A stretch of DNA of 7,373 bases from Clostridiales bacterium UBA4696 (GCA_002404795.1 DHKK01000007.1:1-7373), one strand, 5' to 3'; positions 1 to 7,298 are shown, numbered from the stretch's first letter. The notes: generated by a model from the letters alone, not told the origin. Numbers and translations: made by a program.

Positions 1-465
1 GACCCCACCAAGAACACCCTCATCATTATGACGATGAAGGACATCCAGAAGCGCAAGCCCGCCTACGCCTCCGCCAACTTCTGGGGCGGCACCACCACGG
101 CCTGGGAGAACGGCAAAAAGACCGAGAAGCAGGTCGAAGGATGGCTCGACGAGATGGTCTACAAGACCATCGTCCGCGAGGTTTACAGCGCCAAGCACAT
201 CGCCCGCGACCCGCAGAAAATTGATGACAACTACCAGTACATGAAGATGCGAGAGGCTCGCATTGCCGAAATGGAGGCCCAGGCCGACGTCGATATGTAC
301 GCCAACGGCACGGTCATCGACACCACGCCCACCGCGCTCCCTGACACTGCGCCGGCCACGATCACTGCGCCAGAAGTAGACCCCGGCACCGGCGAGGTCA
401 TCGAGCCGCAGGAACTGGCGGCCACCAAGGACGGCCAGACCATCATGGGCGGGCCTGACTTCTAA
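1..465 (+). CDS. recT: RecT-family phage single-strand annealing protein, 3' part (5' end outside window)
   Basis: The frame is open from base 1, so the gene starts upstream; 154 C-terminal residues are present. RecT proteins bind single-stranded DNA and promote annealing and strand exchange in phage recombination, usually with a partner exonuclease encoded nearby. The visible part has the usual C-terminal RecT pattern: a hydrophobic strand leading into IIMTMKDIQKRK, an aromatic/glycine stretch (NFWGG), then WLDEMVYKTIVREV, which corresponds to the M-KKTVI-R segment of the family. A charged helix (PQKIDDNYQYMKMREARIAE) and a Pro/Thr/Ala-rich, poorly conserved tail ending GGPDF follow. The ATG at 28 is an internal methionine, not the start. 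The stop overlaps the next start (TAATG). The identification rests on recalled family patterns and gene order, not on a search. Confidence 0.75.
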   Translation, partial: DPTKNTLIIMTMKDIQKRKPAYASANFWGGTTTAWENGKKTEKQVEGWLDEMVYKTIVREVYSAKHIARDPQKIDDNYQYMKMREARIAEMEAQADVDMYANGTVIDTTPTALPDTAPATITAPEVDPGTGEVIEPQELAATKDGQTIMGGPDF

Positions 466-1166
466 TGCAAATCAAAGTGCTTGCCTCCGGCAGCAGCGGA
501 AACGCCTACATCGTATCGGACGGGCGAACGCCCCTCCTGCTGGATGCAGGCATCCCCCTGAAGGCCATCCAGGTCGGGACCAACTTCGCTGTCCGCAAAA
601 TAGCCGGAGCCTTCATCACCCACAGCCACCAGGACCACAGCAAAGCAGCGAAGGACCTGGCCCGCTACGGTGTCAACATCTACACCAGCCGCGGGACCAT
701 AGAGGCGTGTGGCCTGACCGGCCACCGCCTCCACCCCGTAAAAGCTCTCCAGGAAATCACGGTCGGGACCTTTAAGGTCCTGCCCTTTGACGTAGAGCAC
801 GACGCGCCGGAACCCCTCGGCTTTCTATTCGCCAGCACGACGACCGGCGAGAAGCTGCTGTACTTCACGGACACTTACTTCGTGCGCTACCGCTTCAACG
901 GCCTCACCCATATCATGGCCGAGTGCAACTACACCCAAGACGGCATCGACCGCAGCATCGCGGCCGGCTACATCCCGGTCGAAATGGTCCCCCGGCTGGT
1001 AAAGGCTCACATGAGCCTCGAACACCTCCTCGAAATGCTGAAGGCGAACGACCTCCGCCAGGTGCGGCAGATATACCTCCTGCACCTTTCCGCCAACAAC
1101 AGCGAGGAGCAGCGCATGAAAGAAGAAGTCCAGCGGCAGACAGGCGCGGAGGTCTACGTCTGCTAA
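465..1166 (+). CDS. Phage MBL-fold metallo-hydrolase, WalJ/YycJ-like
   Basis: This is a 233-residue metallo-beta-lactamase-fold protein. It opens with VLASGSSGNAYIV and LLLDAG, the family's first strands. It carries the metal-binding signature HSHQDH (H53, H55, D57, H58). Other likely metal or active-site positions are H112-D113, D136 in FTDTYF, E153 in AECNY, H182 in AHMS and H207 in LLHLSANN. This order resembles the WalJ/YycJ branch, whose members are suspected DNA-processing hydrolases or nucleases. The start is set by the TAATG overlap with the recT-like gene, and no strong Shine-Dalgarno is visible, so translation is probably coupled. Its place between recombination and replication genes suggests a role in phage DNA processing, but the substrate is inferred. 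It appears full length with no disrupted motif. Confidence 0.85.
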   Translation: MQIKVLASGSSGNAYIVSDGRTPLLLDAGIPLKAIQVGTNFAVRKIAGAFITHSHQDHSKAAKDLARYGVNIYTSRGTIEACGLTGHRLHPVKALQEITVGTFKVLPFDVEHDAPEPLGFLFASTTTGEKLLYFTDTYFVRYRFNGLTHIMAECNYTQDGIDRSIAAGYIPVEMVPRLVKAHMSLEHLLEMLKANDLRQVRQIYLLHLSANNSEEQRMKEEVQRQTGAEVYVC

Positions 1167-1170
1167 GAGA

Positions 1171-1176
1171 AGGAGG
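1171..1176 (+). promoter_or_regulatory. Ribosome binding site of the DnaD-like gene
   Basis: A perfect AGGAGG lies 9 bases before the ATG at 1186, in the 19-base gap after the MBL gene. It fixes the start of the downstream gene. Confidence 0.85.
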
Positions 1177-1185
1177 CCACCCAAC

Positions 1186-2001
1186 ATGGCACGAACAAGA
1201 AGCATAAAGCCCGGTTTCTTCGATAACGAGCTTCTGGGGAGCCTGACGCCGTTGACCCGCCTCCTTTTCATCGGCCTATGGACCCAAGCAGACCGCGCCG
1301 GGCGCCTCGAAGACCGGCCGCGGAAGCTGAAGAAGACCGTCCTCGGTTACGATGACGTCAGCGCCGACGCCGTGGACGAAATGCTCCAAGCCCTCGCGGA
1401 CAACGGCTTCATCATTCGATACGAAGCCGCCGGCGAGAAGTACATCCAGGTCGTGAACTTCGTCAAGCACCAGAACCCGCACATGAAGGAGAAGCCCTCA
1501 GAGATACCGCCTCCGAGCGACTACGACGAACACCCCCACGCGCCGCGTGAGAGCCACCAGGACGAGCCGGAGCCGGAGGAGTACCGGGAGGACCCGCCGG
1601 AGCCTGAAGCGCCAGAGGAGCCGCCAGAGGACGAGGAGGACGCCCCGGAAGAACCGCAGAAAGAGGAGCGCGGCATCGTAGAACGCCGCTTCGAGCTTTT
1701 CTGGAGCGCATACCCAAAGAAAAAAAGTAAGGGCGACGCCCTGAAGGCCTTCAAGGCCATCAAGCCCAACGAGGAGCTTTTCAGCAAAATCATGGACGGC
1801 GTCGCCAGAGGAAAGACCTCCAATAGCTGGACCAAGGAAAACGGCCGTTACATCCCGTACCCCGCCACCTGGCTCCGCGCTATGGGATGGGAAGACGAAG
1901 AGGAGGACCTGAACAATGGAAAAGCTCGCGGACATCCTGAGCGGAGCAACGCGCCCACAGCGCCGGCAGCCTCAATCAGCGGCTTCAAGCCAGCCGACTG
2001 A
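1186..2001 (+). CDS. Phage replisome organiser / replication initiator, DnaD-like
   Basis: This 271-residue protein has three parts. Residues 1-100 (MARTRSIKPGFFDNELLG..., then RLLFIGLWTQADRAGRLED and YIQVVNFVKHQNPH) look like the winged-helix N-terminal domain common in phage initiators. Residues about 110-163 are a Pro/Glu/Asp-rich, probably disordered linker. Residues about 168-237 form a compact domain (FELFWSAYPKKKSKGDALKAF, then IPYPATWLRAMGW), typical of the C-terminal domain of phage replisome organisers. Such proteins bind the phage origin and recruit the helicase loader, which fits the DnaC-like gene that follows. The last 28 codons overlap that gene in another frame; the encoded tail is Pro/Ala/Ser-rich and looks unconstrained. 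DNA binding and origin choice are inferred from the family. Confidence 0.75.
   Translation: MARTRSIKPGFFDNELLGSLTPLTRLLFIGLWTQADRAGRLEDRPRKLKKTVLGYDDVSADAVDEMLQALADNGFIIRYEAAGEKYIQVVNFVKHQNPHMKEKPSEIPPPSDYDEHPHAPRESHQDEPEPEEYREDPPEPEAPEEPPEDEEDAPEEPQKEERGIVERRFELFWSAYPKKKSKGDALKAFKAIKPNEELFSKIMDGVARGKTSNSWTKENGRYIPYPATWLRAMGWEDEEEDLNNGKARGHPERSNAPTAPAASISGFKPAD
1566..1631 (+). repeat. Short direct repeats in the acidic-linker coding region; possible origin
   Basis: GCCGGAGCC occurs at 1566-1574 and 1596-1604, and GCCAGAGGA at 1611-1619 and 1623-1631. They lie in the part of the initiator gene that encodes the Pro/Glu-rich linker. Some phages, lambda being the classic case, place origin repeats inside the initiator gene. 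Low-complexity coding of Pro and Glu is the simpler explanation, so this is only a weak candidate. Confidence 0.2.
1901..1906 (+). promoter_or_regulatory. Ribosome binding site of the DnaC-like gene, inside the upstream gene
   Basis: AGGAGG lies 9 bases before the ATG at 1916, within the coding sequence of the DnaD-like gene. It decides the start and explains the 86-base overlap. Confidence 0.85.
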
Positions 2002-2947
2002 AGCCCGGCCAACCGTAGACTACAAGGTCCGCTCCGACCGCGCCGCGGCCGAGGGCTACCGCTACACGGAGGACCCGCCTCCCCCGGAGCCGTGTCCCTA
2101 CTGCGGGAAGCTCCTTTACCACTACGGGGCCACATTCCCGGCCGACCACCGTATTTTTACCTGGTTCAAGGAGCCGGAACCGTGCGACTGCCCGCAGGCC
2201 GCCGCGGCCAGGGCACAGAAAGAGGCCGCAGAGCGGGCCGCAGAAGCGGAACGGCGGCGCCAGGAGGAGGCGGACAGGACCAACGCACGCATCCGTAAGC
2301 TCCTGAAGGAAAGCGGCCTCCGCGGACGCTTCCAGACCCGCACCTTCGACCGCTACCAGGTCGACGACCCGGACCCGTCCGTGGCCGCCAAGCGCAAGAA
2401 AGCCTACCTCGCCGCCAAGCGCTACGCCGATTCCTTCGCCATCATGCTCCCGACCAAGCAGCCGAACGGCGAGAGCCTACCGCCGCAGAAGGAGCGAAAC
2501 GGCCTCTTCATAAGCGGGACCGCAGGGACCGGCAAGACCCACCTCGCAGCAGCCATCGCAAACCAGCTTATCCACGGAGGCGTCCCGGTCATCTGCATGA
2601 CGATGATTGACCTCCTCGCCCAGATAAAAACGACCTTCGACCGCGCAGACGGAGCCACAGAGGCGGAAGTCATGCGGCTATACGAAGACGTCCCCCTCCT
2701 CATAATCGACGACATGGGGACCGAGCAGCCCACACAGTGGGGCATCACCAAAATCTACGCCATCATCAACGCCCGCTATGAAGCCTATATGCCGACCATA
2801 GTCACCACCAATTACTCCGGCGCCGAGCTTATCGGCCGCATGACGCCGGACCGGGACGACGGCTACACCGCAAAAAAGACGATAGAGCGCCTGCAAGAGA
2901 CCTGCGCCGGCATCGAAATGAACTGGCCCAGTTGGCGGACGCGATAA
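1916..2947 (+). CDS. dnaC: Phage DnaC-like helicase-loader AAA+ ATPase
   Basis: This 343-residue protein of the DnaC/IstB AAA+ group would load the replicative helicase at the phage origin. Residues 60-92 hold a CxxC...CxC set (C60, C63, C90, C92) that could bind zinc. Residues about 95-128 form an Ala/Glu/Arg-rich helix, probably coiled coil. The ATPase core has Walker A GTAGTGKT at 201-208, Walker B LLIIDDMG at 261-268 and sensor 1 in IVTTNYS around N299. RLQETC near 325-330 and a basic end (WRTR) close the protein. Its start has a well-spaced AGGAGG inside the preceding initiator gene, as expected for translationally linked replication genes. The C-terminus looks natural rather than cut by the joint just downstream. 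IstB-type transposition helpers share the fold, but the phage neighbours favour a helicase loader. Confidence 0.85.
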   Translation: MEKLADILSGATRPQRRQPQSAASSQPTEARPTVDYKVRSDRAAAEGYRYTEDPPPPEPCPYCGKLLYHYGATFPADHRIFTWFKEPEPCDCPQAAAARAQKEAAERAAEAERRRQEEADRTNARIRKLLKESGLRGRFQTRTFDRYQVDDPDPSVAAKRKKAYLAAKRYADSFAIMLPTKQPNGESLPPQKERNGLFISGTAGTGKTHLAAAIANQLIHGGVPVICMTMIDLLAQIKTTFDRADGATEAEVMRLYEDVPLLIIDDMGTEQPTQWGITKIYAIINARYEAYMPTIVTTNYSGAELIGRMTPDRDDGYTAKKTIERLQETCAGIEMNWPSWRTR

Positions 2948-2952
2948 GGAGG
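2946..2952 (+). promoter_or_regulatory. Orphan ribosome binding site after the DnaC-like gene
   Basis: AAGGAGG overlaps the TAA stop of the ATPase gene and is followed by ACACC and then ATA at 2958. An ATG would be expected there for the next phage gene. Instead the sequence runs into a different coding sequence, so this site seems to have lost its gene. Confidence 0.6.
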
Positions 2953-2965
2953 ACACCATACCGCT
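2948..2965. other. Joint between phage module and unrelated chromosomal sequence
   Basis: Left of this point is a phage replication operon with strongly C-ending codons. Right of it the coding sequence starts in mid-protein and codon use is more mixed (TAT and GAT alongside TAC and GAC). No inverted repeat or integrase is visible. The exact breakpoint cannot be set from one sequence. It may be a deletion or recombination scar, or an assembly chimera. Confidence 0.6.
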
Positions 2966-3389
2966 CTACGAGACGCTTCTGCAAAGTCCGGTCCCGGCGG
3001 ACGAGCCGTTTTCCGTGCGGGAGGATGCGCGGGACGGCTTCGTGCGCGGCGAATTGATGCTCTATTACGGCGATACGGGCGACGCGGCGGATTTGCAGCA
3101 GGCGATGGCCGGACGTTACAGCGCCTATGCACTCGAGACGGACGCGCCGGTCTGCCAGCTGCAAAACGTATGGTCCGTCGCGGACGGTACGGCAAAAAAA
3201 GAGCGGCGGTGCGCTGTCCGGTTTTTATCGTATCTGCTGAGCGAGGACGGGCAGCGCTGCTTGTATCTGGAAAACAGCTATCCCTGCGTACCGGTGTTGA
3301 ACACGGTATACGAACAGTACCGCCGCATGGCCGGCGAGCTGGTTGCCGTCCTCGACGAGCGGCAGCCGCAGGCATGCGGGATCGGATAG
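2958..3389 (+). pseudogene. Headless C-terminal fragment of a probable extracellular solute-binding protein
   Basis: The frame is open from 2922 to the stop at 3389. Convincing protein begins near 2958 (PLYETLLQSPVPADEPF). The fragment is about 143 residues, roughly a third of a usual substrate-binding protein. It has no signal peptide or lipobox, and no ATG in the upstream open part. Features recalling the C-terminal lobe of ABC solute-binding proteins are a WSVADGTAKKERR segment, then VRFLSYLLSEDGQRCLYLENS, where the chain re-enters the pocket, and a closing amphipathic helix (LNTVYEQYRRMAGEL). Possible starts are the noncanonical ATA at 2958, which sits behind the orphan phage ribosome site, and GTG at 3015, which has none. 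The stop is 10 bases before the kinase start, so the intact ancestor was probably in an operon with the kinase. The family assignment is tentative; truncation is clear. Confidence 0.5.
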
Positions 3390-3393
3390 GAGG
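3388..3393 (+). promoter_or_regulatory. Ribosome binding site of the kinase gene
   Basis: AGGAGG overlaps the TAG stop of the preceding fragment and lies 6 bases before the ATG at 3400. It selects 3400 over the in-frame ATG at 3343, which lies inside the preceding coding sequence. Confidence 0.85.
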
Positions 3394-3399
3394 AAGAAT

Positions 3400-6300
3400 A
3401 TGAAGATCTGCTTTGGATGCTTTGGGTCATACGACGACCAGTTTGAGATCTGCCCGCACTGCGGCTATGCGGAGGGCACGGAACCGGAGCTCGGCATATA
3501 CATGCGCCCGGGAACGATCCTACAGGAGCGGTATGTCGTCGGCCGCGCGCTCGGTCACGGCGGCTTCAGCGTGACATATCTGGCATGGGACGCACTTCTG
3601 CGGCACAAGATCGCCATCAAGGAGTATCTTCCCAGCGAATACGCTACCCGCCAGCCCGGCGAGAGCCGTCTGACGGTCTTCTCCGGAAAGCGGGGCGAAT
3701 ATTTCAGCTTCGGCAAACAGAAATTTCTCGACGAGGCCAGACGGCTGTCCGCGTTCCAGAACGAGGACGGCGTTGTCCACATCTACGACTGCTTTTTCCG
3801 AAAACGAAACTGCGTATCTCGTCATGGAGTATCTCGAAGGCCAGACACTGAGCGAATACTTAAAACAGAAAGGGTCGCTTGCACCGGATGAGGCAGTCGA
3901 ACTGCTTACACCGGTCATGATATCGTTGCAGCATATCCACGACAGCGGCATGATCCACCGGGATATCGCCCCAGACAATATCATGCTGCTCAAGGGCGGC
4001 GGCGTGCGCCTGATCGATTTCGGCGCGGCGCGTCATGCCGTACACGACTGCGGCAAGAGCATGACGGTCATCATCAAGGACGGTTATTCGCCCGAGGAGC
4101 AGTACAGCAGCCACAGCGTGCAGGGGCCCTCCGCGGACGTCTATGCGCTCAGCGCCACGCTGTATCAGATGGTGACCGGCGTAACGCCGCCGAACGCGAT
4201 GGAGCGCGGCGAAGCGCTGCGCTCGCACCGCCGCGATCTGCTTGCGCCACCGTCAAAATACTGCAAAAGCATCACAAAATCGCAGGAAGCGGCCATACTG
4301 AACGGTATGTGCCTGCATACGCAGGACCGCACGCAGAGCGTCGCGGAGCTGTACGAGGAGCTGACCGCAAAAACGCCTGTGCAGCGCGTACAGGAGACGA
4401 TCCAGAAAAAGGAGGGCTTCGGCTGGCCGCTCTGGGCAAAGATTGCAGCCGGTGCGGCGGCAGCCGCGATCGTGGTTGGCGGGATCCTGTTCTTCGTCAG
4501 CCGCAGACCGCAGACGGACGCGGCCCCGGACGGCAGCTTTGTCTACAGCCCCAATATCGTCAATCTGCCGGTCGATGAAGCCGCTGAGACGGCAAAAACG
4601 GCGCAGCTACAACTGGTGCTCGAAGGTTCCGATTATGACACGGGCGTTGAAAAAGGCCGCATCCTGACGCAGGATCCAGCCTCCGGGGCAAAGCTCGCGC
4701 CGCAGTCCGAGCTGAACGCGACGGCCAGTCTCGGCAAGGAGCGTCCACTCGCCGTGATGGCGGATGAGACGGATATGCTGCGGGACGCGGCGCTGGAGCA
4801 TCTGACTCGTCTGGGCCTGACCGAGGATCAGATCACGTGGGAATACGTCAAGAGCGATTCGAATGCGGACGGCACGGTCATCGATCAGAGCATCGGCGCG
4901 GGCTCCGCGCTTACGGACGGCTCACGGCTGACGCTCACGGTCGCGGAAAATCCTGCGCCCGCGCAGACGCTGCCGATCCCGGACACCGGCGCAGGCGGCT
5001 CCGCGCCGAGCGATGTGATCGACATTCCGTCGCTCACGCCGTCGGAGGATTCCTACATAACGGTGGCAGACTACGTTGGCCGCGCGTTCGGCACGGCGAA
5101 GCGCGATCTGCGCGCGGACGGCCTGTACGCGGTGAAGTGCGAGCTGCGCTATCATCCGACGATCCCGAGCGGAAACGTGATCCTGCAATCCCCGGCGGGC
5201 GGCGCGCGCGTCCTGAAGGGCGATGCGGTCTATTTTGTCGTCAGTCTCGGCGCGGAAAAGCAGATCGTCCCGTCCGTCCTGTATCAGCCGGCGGAGGACG
5301 CGAAGCGGACGCTTGCGCTGCACGGCTTTGGCTGGACGACGCAGGACGTCGTGAATGAATATGTCAGGACCGGCCACGTCGCCGCGCAGACGCCCGAGGG
5401 CGGCAGCGAAGTCCTGCCTGCCGCACAGGTCGCGCTGGAGATCAGCGCCGATCAGGCGTCCGCCGTGCAGACGCCCGGCGCGGAGCTGACGATGCCGCGG
5501 GAACTGAACCTTTTGGTCGGGGAAACGCTCGATCTTGGCGCGGAGCTCACCTTGCGCGGTGCAAGCGGCACGCCGGACTGGCATTCGTCCCTGCCTGAGA
5601 TCGCGTCCGTGGATGCAAATGGGATGCTGACGGCCAACGCACCCGGCGTGACGACGGTGACAGCCGTTGTGGACGGCGCGGCAGCCGCCTGCTACGTCAC
5701 GGTCAGCGACGGACGGCCGTTGCAGCTGTCAGAGCTCGTCATTCTCGATGTCGGCGAGACGGTCCCGCTCGGCGGGCAGCTCGGCGGGATCGAGCCGGAG
5801 CTTGTCCGCTGGATCTCGCGCCATCCGGATGTTGTCCGCGTCGACGCGGACGGCATGGCGACCGGCGTCGCGGAGGGTTGGACCTACGTCACGGCGGTCT
5901 ACGATGGCCGCACGGTGCAGTGCGCCGTCTGGGTGCTCGATCCTGCCAACTACATCAAGGTCAAACGCTTCGACGGCAGCACAACGCAGCAGACAGCGGA
6001 GGCCGCGCTGAAGGATGCGAACGTCACCTATACGAAAAAATGGGGCGCGTCCACGATCACGGCCGGACATGTCATGGACTTCCGGTTCACGGGCTATCAG
6101 GATTCGGACTATTATTACATCTCGCCGAAGGAGTCTGCGGAGCTGTGGATCAGCGCGGGCGAGGGGAACGAAAAGGAACCCGAGGAGGAGCCCGAAAAGC
6201 AGGAACCGGCGAAGAAGGAATCAGTGCGCGTCTCGGTCCTGCCGGGCAAACAGACCTTCTACATCGGCGACACGCTTACCACGAGCGGCCTGAAGCTGCA

Positions 6301-7252
6301 ATATACCGACAAGGCCGGGAAAACGCAGACGGTAAGCAGCGGCTTCCAGACTGCGGCCAATATGCAGGCCGCGGGCACGAAGCAGGTCACCGTCATGTAT
6401 AAGGGCCTGACGACGTCTTATTCCATCACGGTCAAGAAGCCGAGCGTCAAATTGCAGAAGGAGCAGATCGAGGGCGGCATCCGCCTGTCGGCGACGACGG
6501 ATCCGGCCGGGCAGGCGGTCCAGTGGACCTCGCTGAACCCGCAGGTCGCCTATTTCGAGGGCAGTGAGCTCCGCGCAGCCGGTGCGGGCACTGCCACCAT
6601 CAAGGCCAGTATGGTGTATAACGGCGTGACCTATTCGGATACGACGACGGTCACGGTTCTGGCAGAGGAAAAGGAGAATTATTCCTTTGAGATCCGCAGA
6701 ACGGAAGCGTCCACGAACGGACAGTTCTACAAGTACTTCGTGAATACGAATATCCCCAATTTTGACAGCTCCAAGGTGACATGGCATCTCGATCCGGTCG
6801 ACGAACGCTGGTACATTGAAGGCGGCTGCGCGTATCTTTCGTATGGGATCACCGGCACGCTAACCGCGACATACGTCCACAACGGAAAGACCTATACGGC
6901 CAGCTGCTATCAGGCGGCTGCCGTTGAGAATTATATTCTCGACCTCTTCCTTGTGGAGCGGACGGAGGGCCGTGCGGCCTACGCAATCAAGACGGACATT
7001 CCCGGCTGTACGGTTGACACGGCAACATGGACGGTCAGTTCGACGCATTCAAAAAGAGGCGGCTGGGTCGAAGGCGACCGGTATATCGTTGACGAATTCG
7101 GCATGGAAAACGGCGAGAGCTGCACTGTCACGGTCAGCTATACCTACAACGGACGGACCTATTCCGCTTCTTGCACCTATACATACACAGAGCAGCCAAG
7201 CGCAAACGTGTTTCCAGTCATTCCGGACGAGATCCCGACGATCCAGCCCTGA
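3400..7252 (+). CDS. Membrane Ser/Thr protein kinase with PASTA-like and Ig-like ectodomain, frameshifted
   Basis: Read as one gene with a one-base frameshift near 3793-3799: 133 codons from 3400, then 1150 from 3800, giving 1283 residues. Residues 4-21 are a zinc ribbon (C4, C7, C18, C21). The kinase domain spans about 44-320: glycine loop LGHGGFS (51-57), lysine K74 in IAIK, helix-C glutamate E112, catalytic loop HRDIAPDN (186-193, D188), DFG (206-208), and SPEEQY (230-235) at the APE position. A membrane span follows at 348-367. Outside the cell come four PASTA-like repeats (384-445, 449-517, 553-617, 620-684), two Big_2-like domains (695-770, 773-848), a possible fifth PASTA-like unit (849-922), an acidic linker (923-941), a Big_3-like domain (942-1014), a Big_2-like domain (1015-1090) and two related beta domains (1091-1174, 1175-1266). 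PASTA kinases sense cell-wall fragments; here the ligand is unknown. Unless the shift is an error or is bypassed, the first frame ends at 3891 and no complete kinase is made. Confidence 0.85.
3793..3799 (+). other. Frameshift site in the kinase N-lobe
   Basis: The run TTTTTCC carries one base too many. Before it, frame 1 reads VVHIYDCFF; after it, frame 2 reads ENETAYLVMEYLEG, exactly the next kinase segment. Removing one C gives CFFENETA, and removing one T gives CFSENETA; both fit. Unshifted frame 1 continues with an unrelated sequence to a stop at 3889-3891. A homopolymer sequencing or assembly error, or a recent mutation, is likelier than programmed slippage. Confidence 0.85.
4550..5452 (+). 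repeat. Four PASTA-like repeat units in the kinase ectodomain
   Basis: Units of 62-69 residues recur with the PASTA layout: a short strand (NIVNLPV, LAVMADE, ITVADYV, KQIVPSV), an Ala-rich helix (DEAAETAKTA, GTAKRDL, EDAKRTL), a strand, then a Q-P/I-GG/GA turn (TQDPASGAKL, DQSIGAGSAL, LQSPAGGARV, AQTPEGGSEV) and a final strand. The fourth positions of the turn motif are the best evidence for the family. A Pro/Ser/Thr-rich spacer separates units 2 and 3. They are divergent copies, not recent DNA duplications. Confidence 0.75.
5483..5944 (+). repeat. Two Big_2-like bacterial Ig domains in the kinase
   Basis: Each is about 76 residues with the Big_2 pattern: a leading strand with L-VGET or LDVGETV, a central W followed by S-PEI or S-HPDV, then ASVDANGML or VRVDADGMA, a G-T-VTA turn and a closing CYVTV or CAVWV strand. 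They probably extend the sensor through the cell wall. Confidence 0.7.
6671..7198 (+). repeat. Tandem pair of related, unassigned C-terminal beta domains
   Basis: Two domains of 84 and 92 residues share an ENY start, NIP/DIP followed by a TW pair (KVTWHL, TATWTV), a central EG, and a closing T---Y-(H/Y)NG(K/R)TY(T/S)ASC motif. Both contain a late Cys plus another Cys, so disulfides are possible outside the cell. The closing motif recalls the preceding Big_2-like domain (YNGVTYS), so these may be divergent Ig-like domains. I do not recognise a named family. Confidence 0.6.
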
Positions 7253-7275
7253 CGCAAGGCATCTCCTGTAATCAT

Positions 7276-7298
7276 AACCACCGGCAGTGCCGGTGGTT
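7276..7298 (+). terminator. Hairpin after the kinase gene, probable intrinsic terminator
   Basis: AACCACCGGC (7276-7285) and GCCGGTGGTT (7289-7298) form a perfect 10-bp stem with a 3-base AGT loop, 24 bases after the TGA. The following T run is short (TTT then G), so termination may be weak or helped by other factors. The symmetry with A-rich/T-rich ends allows action in both directions. Confidence 0.7.

Noticed and set aside
28..465. ATG at 28 as the start of the first gene
   Set aside because: The frame is open to base 1 and the preceding residues (TKNTLII) fit the RecT fold, so the true start is upstream of the window.
1498..1935. Minus-strand open frames opposite the initiator gene
   Set aside because: Low-complexity Val/Leu or Ser/Arg runs are the complement of the Glu/Pro linker codons and show no independent coding evidence.
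3343..3399. Earlier in-frame ATG start for the kinase at 3343
   Set aside because: It lies inside the preceding coding sequence and has no convincing ribosome site, and the zinc ribbon begins right after the ATG at 3400 with AGGAGG at 6 bases.
4837..5358. Plus-strand open frame in another phase within the kinase gene
   Set aside because: Arg/Gly-rich composition and no ribosome site; the kinase frame carries clear PASTA-like repeats over the same bases.
4922..5584. Long minus-strand open frame (220 codons) opposite the PASTA region
   Set aside because: It is Arg-rich, has no domain pattern, and mirrors a well-supported coding strand; typical of GC-rich antisense frames.
3773..7252. Independent 1159-residue gene starting at TTG 3773
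   Set aside because: It would lack the glycine loop, the ATP lysine and helix C, has no ribosome site, and the missing parts lie directly upstream in another frame; a frameshift explains it better.
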